A stretch of DNA of 64,000 nucleotides, taken from positions 61,613,580 to 61,677,579 of the forward strand of contig OY744529.1 of the NCBI GenBank assembly GCA_963556195.1. Direction: 5' to 3'. The position numbers and the translations under genes were made by a program. Below the pieces are notes generated by a model that worked only from the letters and a program-made list of their open reading frames with translations, ran no database searches and was not told where the DNA came from. The DNA is from Sepiola atlantica (Eukaryota; Mollusca; Cephalopoda; Sepiida; Sepiolidae). Of this stretch, positions 33,934 through 45,525 are shown piece by piece; positions within the stretch are counted from its first letter, which is position 1; the number at the start of each line of letters is the position of its first letter.

Positions 33934-34679
33934 GTATGTTGGCGAGACTATTATTAAAATCCCTCTTTTTTTTTTCTTCTTTAAAAAACAAGAAAAAAAC
34001 ATGAATCTACCAATTTTTTTATTTTTCTTCTATTGAATAAAAAAAAATAACCCTTTCTTAATTTTATTTTTAAATTGATATTTACTTGTTGGCTCTTACA
34101 TAGATATTTACATGTTATTCTCTTAGGTTTAAAGATTCCTCTTTTTACGCACTCTCTAACGTTCGCTTTAATTAGACGATTTTTAACTACATTGTAGTTT
34201 TTTGGCTATCTAGAAATTAAAAGAATAAAAATAAAACTTCTATTTAAGCCTAATTTATTTTTTAGAAAGTAAAACTGAGTCTTGATCCCTTCTGAAAAGA
34301 AAGTTTCACATGATGTTTATTCTCGTATATCTTCCCCCTCCATGTGGTGACCCTCGTGAATGCTAACAGTAACACGTTATTCTCACGAGGAAACTAAACG
34401 AAATTGCTTGTTTAGATTCGTTTCAATTTATTAGCCTTAACTTCTTTTTTTTATTATTAATCTTAACTATTTTATTTTATATTTTGTTTCAATTTAATTT
34501 GTCAAAGATAAAGGCATTTTCTTCAGCAGCTATTCATAATTAAAAGCGTTGGTGCTTCTACAGAATTTAAACCGAACTAAACCTAAAACTTGGGTTAGGA
34601 TAAAAAAAAAACAACAGTTCTGTTCAAATTCTGTAGAAGTACCTTTTTTTTTTTTTTTTTTTAATTCATTTAAGTCTCT

Positions 34680-34865
34680 ATTTACTTGCCTCCCCACGAG
34701 GGCAAAGTTAGACAGAAGGTCGATTTTTAATGTAGGAAAACTCCAACTCCCGAAAAAGAGGCACTCTGTATTGGAACAAAAATTTAAATTGTCTAAAGTT
34801 TAAAAGGATTTCTCCACCGACCAAGGACAGAACAGATACTACACTTTGATCCCTAATTCATTTAA
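34680..34865 (+). repeat. Dispersed repeat family G, copy 2
   Basis: TTACTTGCCTCCCCACGAGG through ACAGAACAGATACTACAC matches the reverse complement of 27520-27770. Confidence 0.75.
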
Positions 34866-35036
34866 GTCATGTTACCGATTTTTTCTTTTCATGTTTTTAA
34901 TATTTTTAACAATAGTTTTTAATTTTCTGAAATAGCGCCAATTTAAATTACGACCATGTGGTAAGAAATCTTGTTGAATCGGGTTGTCTTTTCCTATGCT
35001 CATATCATCTAAAACTTAGAGTTCTTTCACAGATGA

Positions 35037-35100
35037 GGACCCACGCTAACTTTGACCCCGTCGTTATGGTGAGGGTTAGGGTCAAAGTAAGCGTGGGTCC
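35037..35100. repeat. Short inverted repeat
   Basis: GGACCCACGCTAACTTTGAC and its near-complement at 35079-35100 flank a 20-base loop containing GTTATGGTGAGGGTTA. Arms are about 22 bp with a single mismatch. Confidence 0.85.
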
Positions 35101-36718
35101 TAATCTATAAAAGTACCAACTACAGTAATAAAGTGTGATCACTTCTCGTATGTCTTTGTTTCTCTCCTGTACGTTTCTTACATATTATTTTATTTACTAT
35201 TAATTAGGTAGTACTATTGAAAAAAAAACGCAATAGCGTAAGGTACTGAAACGAACTTTTTAAACATCCTATTTAAAAAATGTACATATTTAATTACAAA
35301 ATTAAACCCACCAGAATGCATTTCGATTTATTTGTAAATAAATCGGTTATTTTAATCTAAGCTGACAAAAAAATGAATTTCTTTAGGACCCTTCAAAATT
35401 GGAAAGGGATTTGGAAGCATTTAAACTGTCGAAAGAAACTCGTTTCTAGCTTTAAAAATCCCAGCAAATCTTAATGTATTTGAAAGCTATTTACATCCAA
35501 TAATAATTTTATAGAGATTAAAACATTACCTTAAACATTCGTTATAATTTTATAACAATTTGATCCAATTAATAATTTAATCATCAAACGATATCATAAT
35601 ACTTAAATTTAACTTTCAGAATCTTATTTAGAAAATAATTTAAAAACAGAAAATTCCGGGCAGCACCGGTGGATAAGCTAGTTATTAGATATAAATATCC
35701 TTATTAGATCAGTACTTAAGTAGTACAATGCAACATTTTGTATTCCTTTACAAGAAATCTAAAATTATTAAAAAAAAAAAAAAACAATTTTAAGTTCTCG
35801 GCATGTAATGTGATGTCGATTTCAAATGTTAATGTTTGCTTTTACTTTGCTTACAATTTGGATAATAAAACCACTGACCCAGATTTTTCATTATCGAAGA
35901 TTAGTTTAATTAAGTTTTAATCTCGATGATATTTTAAACAAGCGTCTTATTTAAGTTGTAATGAATTGTAAGTGCCTTACGAAATTCTATATTGATTTGC
36001 TTCTTTTTTTTTTTAAATGTCTTTTGCTAAGATTTGTCAAAAAAAGCGCTTTTAGCGAATTAAATTTTGACACATTCAACTTCAAACCCACCTTTTTATT
36101 GATTTATTTTTTGTGTTTCACAAATGAATATTTTGAAACTGATTACTAAATTTTTACAAAAATAATACTTTTTACTATTAGTTTGATTCTAACTTTTAGG
36201 TAACGTTTAGGTACCTACAATTGAAGAACTTTATAAGATTCTTAAAAAAAAATCATGAATAATAATTTTAAATTCAAATTAAGATAATTTTAAACTGAAT
36301 TTATTTAAGTTAGAATTTTATTTTTTTATAGAAATAGAGAGATACTTAGTATTTTAGTCAAAGTATGTCTAATCGCTTTCTCTCTCTCTTAAAAGAAAAA
36401 ATAACATGCCTCTCGCGCGGAATAAACCCACGTGCTTAAAAAAAGTTTGTGGCCCATTCCACCACAGATAAGACAGTGTTAGTTAAAACGAAACCATTTC
36501 AATGTTATTGATCATTTTTTAAGCGGATAAAGCTTTGAAAAACAAATAAATGTTTCCCGACACATGTAATTTTATCAGAAAGACAATATGCAGTAGTTAA
36601 AAAAAAAATGTTTAAAATTATGACAGGCTCGACGTATTGGTGTTAAAATCAATTTGGTAAAATTGTCAATTCCCAAGCAAAATGGCAAACAGTAAATCGT
36701 CTGCAGTTTTCTGATTTG

Positions 36719-37132
36719 GCACTTGTGCAGTTTAGTAAACAGCGGTAGATAATCCACAGAAAGTAACGACCAATAGATTTAAACATTTTAATAAATTTAT
36801 TTAATAAAATATAGTTTTTGAAAGAAAAACATTGTAATAAAATAAAGTTTTTTTTCAATAAAGTAACATTTTGGCCAAAACATTGTAATAAATTGTACTT
36901 TCTGAAATTGACTGATTTTTTTTTATATATATAATTTAAAATGTTATTAAACGAACATAATAATAAAATTATATTTTATTACAATGTTTTGGCCAAAATG
37001 TTACTTTATTGAAAATAAACTTTATTTTATTACAATATTTTTCTTTCAGAAACTAATTTATCAAATTTTTTTAATCTATTGGTCGTTACTTCCGGTGGAT
37101 TATCTGCCGCTGTTTACTAAACTGCACAAGTG
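36719..37132. repeat. Foldback element with ~150-bp arms
   Basis: CACTTGTGCAGTTTAGTAAA at the left returns as the complement at the right end. The inverted arms extend inward through TTATTACAATGTTTT-like and TTGGCCAAAATGTTACTTTA blocks to about 36877 and 36984. The loop of about 105 bases is AT-rich. A non-autonomous foldback or MITE is the simplest reading. Confidence 0.8.
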
Positions 37133-37161
37133 TCTCTGATATTTTTCCTGTCTCGCAAATA

Positions 37162-37258
37162 AGTAAACCCAAATAAATTGTTTTGGACTAATTTTCCTTT
37201 AAAATAATTTAAGCTAAATTGTAAATTCGTCCAAAACAATTTATTTGGGTTTACTGAC
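37162..37258. repeat. Compact inverted-repeat element
   Basis: AGTAAACCCAAATAAATTGT and its exact complement at the right, with 26-bp arms ending in TTTTGGAC, enclose about 45 bases. It sits 30 bases after the larger foldback. Confidence 0.85.
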
Positions 37259-37354
37259 TCATTTGTGAGGTCGGAAAACGATAAGACTTTGATACGGGGG
37301 CCCCCCTGGCTGTGCGCATGCGCCAACAAATGAAAGCGCTATTGGGTAAAAATG

Positions 37355-37972
37355 ACAAATAAAATTAAAATAAACAAGTCGCGCGTGCGTGGTCCCCTCT
37401 GTATGTGACTCGATGTGGCGAGTGTAAAATGCAATAAATTTGGGCAATTTTGACCCCCTGGGGGCACGAACCAGAATTTTTCTGAGGTCAAGGATGCTCA
37501 TTTTATATCCAGAACAATTGCCTCTACATTTTGGCCAAGTTTCAGAAAAATTGAATGTATGGATCAAACGTTATAGGAGAAAAGGGTCATTTTTTTTTAC
37601 CATTTTGGGGGCTTTTGACCCCCTGGGGGCGCGAACAAGATTTTTTTCCAAGGTCAGCGATACTTATTCTCTATTAGGAACAATTGCCTCTACATTTTGG
37701 CCAAGTTTCAGAGAAATTGAATGGATGGATGCAAAGTTATAGGGCAAAAAAATGTCATTTTTTGCCATTTCGGGGCCTTTTGACCCCCTGGGGGGCTAAC
37801 CAGATATTTTTTCAAAAATCGGAGAATGTCACTTTCTAACCTGACCAAAGTTACAACTTGATGCAAAATTTCAGAGAAATTCAATGGATGGTTGCGGAGA
37901 AAAATCCGGACGGACGGAAATGCCTCAAAACATAGGTCTCCCGATTTTATAAATCGGAGGACCAAAAAACAA
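37355..37972 (+). repeat. Repeat family A, copy 1: three ~165-bp units
   Basis: Three tandem units, each opening with TTTTGACCCCCTGGGGG (37451, 37616 and 37781; spacing 165 and 165), carry a TTTGGCCAAGTTTCAGA-like block. A GGACGGACGG tetranucleotide run is near the right end, and the last bases form a hairpin around GATTTTATAAATC. Copy 2 is inverted at 58575-59195. Nothing in it codes. The layout resembles pearl-type Helitron-like elements; that is inference. Confidence 0.85.
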
Positions 37973-37982
37973 ACACCTAAAT

Positions 37983-38480
37983 TTAAACAAGATGCAAATT
38001 GTTAATTTTATTCACTAATGCAGTAAAAACGTCTTTGTGTTCTTTTCTAAGCAAATATTCACAAATATATTCCCGTTGATGGGGATTTCTGTTAGTGCCC
38101 TTTTCTCTCAGAAATCTTTTTAGGTGCAACCATGAGTTTTCGATATTTTGTGTATGCACACTAGTATCATTAGGATCAACGAAATTATGTTTGTGTATGA
38201 TCACATCATGATGATACCCTAAACCAATAAGCCCACTGTAGGCACTCCAGCCATCACTTATAATTCTTGTACCCAGCATTATCTTCCTCTTTATAACTTC
38301 TAAAGTTTCCTTGTTTCGGTTGTTTACTAATTCTACGAAATAGTTGAATTCGCCAACTGAATTCCGTTAAATTCCACCGAATAACCACTGTTGACTTAAC
38401 CCGTATTGTTTTTCCTTTTTACAATGATGGTTTCGTCTATTTCGACGATTTTTCCGTTTGTTGGCACATGCGCCCAGGTG
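37983..38480 (-). pseudogene. Merlin/ISXO2-like transposase, C-terminal part
   Basis: The 98-codon frame 38279-37983 reads GTRIISDGWSAYSGLIGLGY (catalytic aspartate in SDGW), HNFVDPNDTSVHTQNIENSW (catalytic acidic residue in the IEN/E segment) and LHLKRFLREKG. Upstream, in other frames, GKIVEIDETIIVKRKNN gives the first catalytic aspartate (IDE) of the DDE triad. The pattern 'VEIDE..., ISD.W.AY, H..FV...T..IE..W...K' is that of the IS1595/Merlin family. Frameshifts and stops between 38280 and 38440 break the gene. Confidence 0.75.
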
Positions 38481-38504
38481 GTTTACAGGGGGCCCGTATT
38501 ATAA

Positions 38505-38660
38505 AGTCTTACCCTCATGGGGGAGGCAAGTATATTTTTTTTCTTTTTACATGTGGAAAACTTAAGTTAGCTCAAAAATTTATTATTAAGCGAACTTAAG
38601 AAACTTTTCAACGTGTAAAAAGAAAAAAATACTTTCTTCCCCCACGAGGGTAAAGTTATG
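38505..38660. repeat. Foldback element next to Merlin end
   Basis: TTACCCTCATGGGGGAGGCA and its complement at 38637-38657 bracket a purine-rich interior. The left arm overlaps the right end of the Merlin inverted repeat. Confidence 0.65.
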
Positions 38661-38719
38661 GGATTGAGATCCTAATATTTTGTCGTCGGCAGTAACAAAA
38701 AAACAGAAACCAACCCAAA

Positions 38720-39300
38720 TTCACTTTAACAACAACAGCTAAAACTGGGGCCATAAAAATCAGGGACAGTCTAACCAAAAGGCGCAAAAAAGCCAAAAAT
38801 GTTGATCACATGAGGTGCTCTCGACTACGTCAGCCAAACCATTGTGAAACAATATAAAAGCAGACTTTGCAACAAAATCTGTCTCTTCCCTCTTTTCTCT
38901 TTCTCCTCATTCCAGCGAGCCGGCAACAGGGTTTTCGCTTCAACTCTTTCCTCCCACCCCACGGCCTACAGGGGTAGAGAGGCTGTTTGACATTTCAACT
39001 CATGCACGCACAGCAGCTACTTTCAACTAACACACACACACATACACAAAGGCTTACACTCCTATCATTATTCAATGCAACCTCACACTTCTGATAAAGA
39101 CACAAACATACAAATGCCTACACGAATTATCAACTCTACGCTCGCACGCACATTCACACACTTCGACGTACTAACGCCAAGCCTCGCACACGGTTACACT
39201 ACGCACATACATACACATTCATAAATCACAAGCAATGAACATTTATCGCTCCTCTAACTGGACACTTGAAATGAACACTTAATGCTTTGTAATTTGTAAA
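38720..39300 (+). promoter_or_regulatory. LTR-like promoter region
   Basis: AATATAAAAGCAGACTTTGC near 38858 is a good TATA-type promoter context. It is followed by a pyrimidine-rich leader (CTCTTCCCTCTTTTCTCTTT) and a CA-rich stretch to about 39200, the same layout as 2140-2620. No gag or pol sequence is adjacent. It may be a solo LTR. Confidence 0.35.
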
Positions 39301-39439
39301 TATATAAATATTTTGTGTTACCTTTAAATTATTTCATTTTTTCTTCAACTTATGTTTTTATCATTCATTCAACTTTCATACGTGTTTTTCCATGTTTTAT
39401 CTGATTTTACTCTTTTAAACATCTCTTTACACAATTTAC

Positions 39440-39560
39440 GGTTTTAATTTGGGGGAACCTCAGCTCCCAAAAGGGGGTACTCTCAAAAATTAAAATTGCC
39501 TCGGTCTAGAAGGATTTTTGCTTCACTGACTGGGGACAGAAAAATATAGTATAAAATAGA
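39440..39560 (+). repeat. Repeat family G, partial copy 3
   Basis: AAAATTAAAATTGCCTCGGT onward to GGGGACAGAAAAATA matches the interior of the other family G copies. Confidence 0.6.
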
Positions 39561-39739
39561 TACTTAAAAATATTGTAAAATCTGCAAATATTTAAATCAT
39601 AAAAAAGCTTAAAATATTCAGAGCTGACGATTTTTTTTTTTTTTTTTTTTTTTTTTTGCCCTTGATTGGTTAATTTGAGTCACGTGAAACAAATCTTTTA
39701 TTGTGATAGGTGGAGAGTGTAAAAAGTATAAAAAGTGCC

Positions 39740-39950
39740 GCCGGAGTAGCATGCTCTCGTTCCATCTACCATGACTGGGAAGAAGTCTGCGCAGTGGATA
39801 TAGTACTAAGTATAATTCAGTTCTAAGTGACAATCATCTGAAGGTTGAAGGTTCAATCCGAAGTGCGGGCGATACAAAGAATTGCGAATTACTGAAGACT
39901 TCTTTCCAGTCATGGCAGATGGAACGAGAGCATGCTACCCCCGTGGATTT
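39740..39950 (+). repeat. tRNA-like foldback element, copy 1
   Basis: Arms 39746-39789 and 39895-39938 (GTAGCATGCTCTCGTTCCAT and complement, about 43 bp) enclose a tRNA-like core. A TGCGCAGTGG at 39788 resembles a box A and GGTTCAATCC at 39850 a box B. Downstream, CCCCGTGGATTTAATAAAGG recurs in the second copy at 60940-61275. The core resembles an arginine-type tRNA in pattern. This is probably a SINE-like element; the long complementary arms are unusual. Confidence 0.65.
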
Positions 39951-40324
39951 AATAAAGGGTTCCATTCGAAATTCCGTCCAGATTCCCGAGTTCGACAAAG
40001 TACACCTGAAGAAGGTCGGAGGTTACATCGGCCGAAACGTGATAAAAACACCCAAGATAACAGTAGTCCAAATATACGAAATTCTACAAAGAAAAAATTA
40101 ATCTTTGAAATAAAACATTTGCTATCTAATGTTTATATTTTTAGCCTAAACTTAAACTTAGTTTTGTACTGAAAAGATTTCATTATCCGACTGATAAATA
40201 AAAATCAACAAAGCATGAAATGTCAAAAATTTAAACAATAGCAAGCGCTGTCATGTCTACTTCGTATTAGTTTTATTTCCATCAAGGATTCTTTTTGCTT
40301 ACATATATATATTATATATATATA

Positions 40325-40880
40325 TATATATTAGAAGAATACCTGTCATGGGATGGGTTAAATTAATTTCCCAAACAAAAGTTTTAGACCACTTTTATGT
40401 CCCCTTACGAAAATCAAAATCAAAATATGCTACGAAACCTTGTGTCTAGAATCTTTATTTTAATTTTGATCAAAATCCATTACATGATTTTGATTTTAAG
40501 AAATGTCTAAAATTTAAGCTTAAGAAGAAATTGAAAATCAGGGTATCTTGTTTAATTGGTGTCTAATCTGGAATATTTTAATTTTTAAATGGGAGGTTGT
40601 GCCTATATTATGCCCACTTAAAACCTACTAAAATACTCCAAGGAAACTGCAATTTGGGGAATATTTATTGATATCTAATATCTATTAAAATTTCACAAAA
40701 ATCTGAGGTATCTGAATTTTTACGAAGGGCTGACGCACTTTCTTTGTCCCCTTTGCATAAAATTAAATATAGCTCGTGTTACCTAGCAGCTGTTTTTCAA
40801 AATTCATAATAATTGGTTAATTAGTTTGTAAGTGAAAGCTGTACATACAAAAATATAAACATATACATGTAGCTCTCTTT
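40325..40880 (+). repeat. Dispersed AT-rich repeat family B, copy 2
   Basis: TTAGAAGAATACCTGTCATG to ATACATGTAGC, homologous to 20335-20940. It begins at the end of a (TA)n tract (40303-40331). Confidence 0.8.
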
Positions 40881-41843
40881 ATATAAATAGATATATACAG
40901 AGGTTAGTAAGGAGGAATTAACATACCATTACAACTTGTAACCCTCCCCCTTCACTCTGTATCTTTTCAATGACCTGAGAAGAGGTCAAAGGAATTTGTT
41001 GTGTGTTCCGCCCTCCCTCCTCATCTGAAGCAAAAAACATACAATCACGCTGAATTTTTTAGTCAGCTTATTTTATGGTTAATATAATCTCATTATTTTT
41101 CAATCTGTTTTTACTTTTTCTCTTAATGCCAGACATTTTGACAATACTCAAGGAAATGTTGCTTTGTTTTTGTTTTGTTTTTTCCTTGATTTATTTCAAA
41201 CTATACAACTTGGAGAGAAATTTAAATTTATCATATTTCAATCACCTAAATTATTTAGAGTAAAATGCAATGGGTTTCGGCATTTCTCCAAAACAACTTA
41301 TTTTTACTAAAACTAGCAATACATATGAAAAATTTTAAATTGTTTAAAATATCTCAATAATGGCATATGTAGAAAGAGAAAGAATATTTTTAAATCTGAC
41401 TAAAAATAAGAAAGTTATGACTATTTTTGTGTCTCACACAATTGAATATTTTTCCCTCTTTAAGACCATATGTGGTTCATCACATTTTTTACACTAATTT
41501 TTTAGTAAAAATGTTATCTTTGTTAAAACACAAGATTAAGCAATGAAATTTTCCATATAAGTGTATTTTTATACAAGGAATCAGAATTCGGCATTAAAAA
41601 TCTCCAGAAATTAATAGTTTCCAAGTAATCTGCAGTAAATGCTGCAATACCTTAAAAAAAATACCATGTATCCATTAAAAAAAGAAGTTAGAGAATTCAA
41701 AGTTGAATTGTGAAACATTTTATATACAAGAAACTAAAATTTAATACTAGGACTGTTTAAAAATGAATATATTGCAACATTTCTTTGGTATTATTGTAGA
41801 TTAACACCTTTCGCAAAATCACCCCTTGCCTCCACAAAATATG

Positions 41844-42772
41844 AGATTCTACTTTTTTTAGGCAATTACATATTAACACCCTGAAAAACTTGAAAGAAAC
41901 AAACAAAAACAATTATTTTAGAGTTTAAAGTGAGGATTAGTATCACATATAAATTAAATGTAAAATAATCCCCCATTTAAGGGGCATTCTAGCGTTTTAG
42001 GATAGTTAATTACTTTTTTTCTATGGGGGATAAATCCTTTTGGGGGGGGTCTCTCCTTTTTTTTCTTTCTTTTTTTTAGACGATTATGTGTAGTTTTAAG
42101 AGGGTCTTTATTGGAGGGGGACTTGCCACTTGGACTTCGGCAATTACGTGAAGACTTAGCAGAAGAAAAAAAAACAATTATTTTAGAGTGAGGAATTAGT
42201 TTCACATGAATTTAATGTAAATAATTCACCGTTTTTGGACCATTTTAGGGCAGTTAATCAATTATTTTTTCTAGGGGAAATAAATCCTGTGCGTTTTTCT
42301 TAATGGGTGTCCTTTTTTTTTTCTTTTTTTTAGACAATTATGTGTGGTTTTAATGGGCTTTTTGTAGGATTGGAGGCTTGCCAATCGGACTTAGGGTTAG
42401 TGATAAGGTCAAGAAAGGGGTTTTGTTTTGGATCGAGGTTGCCATTCGGACTTAAGGTTAAGGTAGTTTTTTATTTTTAGGAGTGGCTTGTTACTCAAAT
42501 TGAAGGTTAATGGTATGACATATTCAAGAGAAGGTATTTTTAGGTGGGGTTGTTACTCGAATCTAGTTATTTGTAGAGTACTTATTTAAGTTTTCATCTT
42601 GAAAAATTTTTTTTAATTGAATGGCCAGGAAATGAGAGATCATTTTACGTTAAATTTATATGCGAAACTGCTCTCCCCACTCTAAATTCTAAATCATTTT
42701 TTTGTTGCCTTTTTTTTTTACGGCAAGATTTTTAGGGTGTTCACACGTAATCACCTAAAAAAAAGTAGAATC
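41844..42772. mobile_element. Internal terminal-inverted-repeat element in family H
   Basis: GATTCTACTTTTTTTAGGCA at the left and its near complement at the right (TGTTCACACGTAATCACCTA to AAGTAGAATC) form terminal inverted repeats. The inverted homology continues inward through TTAGAGTG and CATATAAATTTAATG blocks, so arms exceed 100 bp. Two tandem units begin with ATTATTTTAGAGT at about 41918 and 42178. The equivalent element lies at 51992-52922 and 53829-54722 in the other copies. Confidence 0.7.
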
Positions 42773-42962
42773 TTATTTATTTCTTTTAATTGGCGACTAG
42801 AAAGTCATTACTACTAGAAATTCAAAAGTTGTGAAAACCAGTATTTTTTTTTTAAGTATTTTTATAAAAGAACCACAAACAGCATTAACTTTTATAAACA
42901 TAAAAAGTATTTTTATCTTTTTTTTTTTTTTTTTTTTTTTAATCTTTTTTTTTTTTCAAAAG

Positions 42963-43017
42963 CCCGTAAACGAATTTTACAAAGCTTTAGAAAGCTTTGT
43001 AAAATTCGCTTACGGAC
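42963..43017. repeat. Perfect-type hairpin
   Basis: CCGTAAACGAATTTTACAAA and its complement (TTTGTAAAATTCGCTTACGG, one mismatch) form a stem of about 25 bp around AGCTTTAGAAAGCT. Copies 2 and 3 of family H do not have it. Confidence 0.85.
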
Positions 43018-43884
43018 TTTCACTTTACAAAACTAGTTTATGGCTAGCTGCTGCTGATTGATTGCTATATCAGTAATACTAAAAACCATTGTTGACTTTC
43101 GCTCAAAAGGGGACGATATTTTTTCGGGTAAGGTAATTTAAAATTACTACTACTGAAAGACATAGAATTATAATTTCAATGCATAAAAAAAAAAGATAAG
43201 ATTGATTTATTTACTTGTTGGGGTACAAAAAAATTTTGTTTTTTAATGTTCGATGCACGTTATGTTAAAGGTTTATTTTTAAGATTACAAAAAAAAAATG
43301 GATCAATTAATTTTGTCTCCCGCCCCCGACAATAATTGAAATTGATATTTTTCCTGATTGTTTTGCAAATTTCATGACAAAATTCCCCAAAGACGAATGG
43401 TACGATATCTTTAAAAGGAGGGGGGGTTAAAAACTGACGTAAATGGTGTTAACATTTTTATGACTCTATTTGCTGAAAACTCTACAAATATATAATGTAG
43501 ATTATTATTTATTAATGCATGTGAAACGATATTCATTTCCAAACAAAACGGTGGTATTTTGAGGATTTAAAGTTCTTTGGTTTTTAAAATATGACTATTT
43601 TAGTAGAACTACCTTGAAATCCGTGTGATTATCCAAACTGTTTTATGGTCAATGGGTATTGCTACTTAAACCATGTTTTAGAAAAACGATTTACCCAAAG
43701 AAATGAACTGTCCACATGACTGACAATTTTTAATTTTTTAAGTAACACTAGAAAACAATTACAAAATAAAAGGCAATAATTTACAAATAGAAAATACAAT
43801 GCAACAATTTAAATATATCGGTAAAAAAAAACCCAAATGAAGTGTAAATAAATCAGGTTTTTGTTTTTTATCTCTATACATTTA

Positions 43885-44365
43885 TGGTGTAACCACACTT
43901 AGAGTTCACATCATCAGTGTGGAACCCTTATCTTACTCCGAACATTATCAGCTTGGAAACCGTTCAGAGATGTCCGACCAAACAAATACCCTCCTTCAGA
44001 CACCTGCCATACTCTGAATGCCTTGTTTTCCTGGGTTTGGATTTATTCCAACTCCGATGTCTAGCAACTGACTTGGTAAACATCCACAAAATTATTAACC
44101 ATCTCTCCAATAACACTGAACACCTCTTTGATCTGTGTCTAACGCATGGACATGCCTACAAAGTCAGATGACGGCACATCTTCCACGACTTTAAGAAACA
44201 TTTTTTTATGCTCAGAATTGCATCAGTTGTTGTCTGCTGAAACACTGCATCATTTTATAATTTTCATGCTTCATGAAATTCGACAAAACTGTCAATCCCG
44301 TCTCTCCATAAACACATGCATATTTTTACTCGTACACTCTTCATTTCCCTGACATTTGTCCTATC
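43885..44365 (+). pseudogene. LINE reverse transcriptase C-terminal remnant
   Basis: The frame 43917-44171 reads MWNPYLTPNIISLETVQRCP, then IPSFRHLPYSECLVFLGLDL, then LRCLATDLVNIHKIINHLSN. This is the C-terminal domain of jockey/CR1-type non-LTR RTs ('WNPY...I..LE.VQRR.T..I......Y..RL..LGL..L..RR...DL...YKI'). It is followed by HGHAYKVR and a frameshifted tail. The RT domain itself is missing. The fragment lies in METAP2 intron 1, sense to the gene. Confidence 0.7.
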
Positions 44366-44399
44366 GTAGTACACTTGAGCATTGTACACAATTATTTAA

Positions 44400-45109
44400 T
44401 TATTTTCCTTTTTAAATCCCATGAAAAAATTGTTTACCATAAATAATACTAATTTTTTATTTATATATATATATATATATAATTCAGTTTTTTTTTAAAT
44501 TATTTTAGATTATTGTTATTTAATCACAGTAGATATAAAAAGAGATCAGTAAATGGAATTCAAAACTGTTTGAACTATATAAATATCCCTAGTGGTTCAA
44601 AAGTTATAAGAATTTAAAGCTAAAAGATTTGCTGTTCAAAATTGAAAGTAATTTTTTTAAGTTCATTTTTTTCCAAAATTGAAAATTTCACAAACTTAAA
44701 TTTAAGCATTATTAAAATTTCACATTATATATTAAAATAATTCTGAGACTTCTATTAATAAGTAGTGGAGCTTTATTTTTGCGTACCATATAATTTTTTA
44801 AGGAACTTCTGTTAAGCTTACTTGATCGTATTTCCTCTTCAACTGGTCGAAGAAAAATACAACTCTCTGTTTCTAGTTTAAGATATGTTCTGATTAGGTG
44901 TACAATTTCAAGAATATTGATAAAGATTGGCAGCTTTAACTTTGAAAAACAGACTAACATGTAAAATTGAGTCTCGAAAAAAATATTCATGTTTCTAATT
45001 TTCGGCTGTCCGAAGTTAATACAGTTTTAACTCGCTGTAAAAACTAATTCAATGGATAAAAACACATACAAATTACGTATTCGAAAAGACTATTTTATTC
45101 TATTTCCAA

Positions 45110-45110
<1 letters not shown>
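44400..45110. other. No gene recognised (intron 1)
   Basis: AT-rich intronic DNA with a short (TA)n at 44464-44481. Open frames here lack any known motif. Confidence 0.5.

Positions 45111-45111
<1 letters not shown>

Positions 45112-45147
<36 letters not shown>
45112..45147. repeat. (TA)n microsatellite
   Basis: About 18 TA units. Confidence 0.95.
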
Positions 45148-45151
<4 letters not shown>

Positions 45152-45244
45152 TTGTCCAGAAATAACCTAGAAATTTCAAGTTGAATGAATTAAGGTACAA
45201 ATTCGTCAATGTCGCACAATAATGGCTGACAGGCTGAGAATGCT

Positions 45245-45525
45245 AATCTATACTAGAATACCCGTACCAGAATGGGGGAAATTTTTCCTCAAACAAAACA
45301 GTTTGCCACCACTTTCATGTCCTCTTACAAAGATTAAAATCAAAATATAATGCTACTAAACCTTATATCTAGAATCCTTATTGCAATTTTGATCTAGAAA
45401 ATGTCTAAAATGTAAGGCTTAAGCTTGAAATTCAGAGAATCTTGCTTAATTGTTGTCGAATGACTATGGATCAAATTTAATGCAAATCTGAAATATTTGA
45501 ATTTTTACAGCTTAATGAATTAGGT
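45245..45525 (+). repeat. Dispersed AT-rich repeat family B, copy 3 (partial)
   Basis: TACTAGAATACCCGTACCAG through AAATATTTGAATTTTTA, homologous to 20335-20640. Confidence 0.8.

Larger units (their letters stand above)
37282..38511 (-). mobile_element. Merlin-type DNA transposon remnant
   Basis: TAAGACTTTGATACGGGGGC at the left and the complement of the right end (TAAGACTTTATAATACGGGC) define terminal inverted repeats of about 25 bp. The right half holds a minus-strand transposase remnant of the ISXO2/Merlin type. The left half is occupied by a copy of repeat family A. The target duplication could not be set with confidence. The element lies in METAP2 intron 1. Confidence 0.65.
41308..43670 (+). 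repeat. 2-kb repeat family H, copy 1 (uninterrupted)
   Basis: Opens with AACTAGCAATACATATGAAA and ends near GGGTATTGCTACTTAAACCA. Copies 2 (51424-53270) and 3 (49731-49998 with 53598-56275) share the whole order of blocks, so this copy serves as the unbroken reference. Inside lies a TIR element (41844-42772) with two tandem ~250-bp units. The right part includes a copy-specific hairpin. No protein coding seen. Confidence 0.85.
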
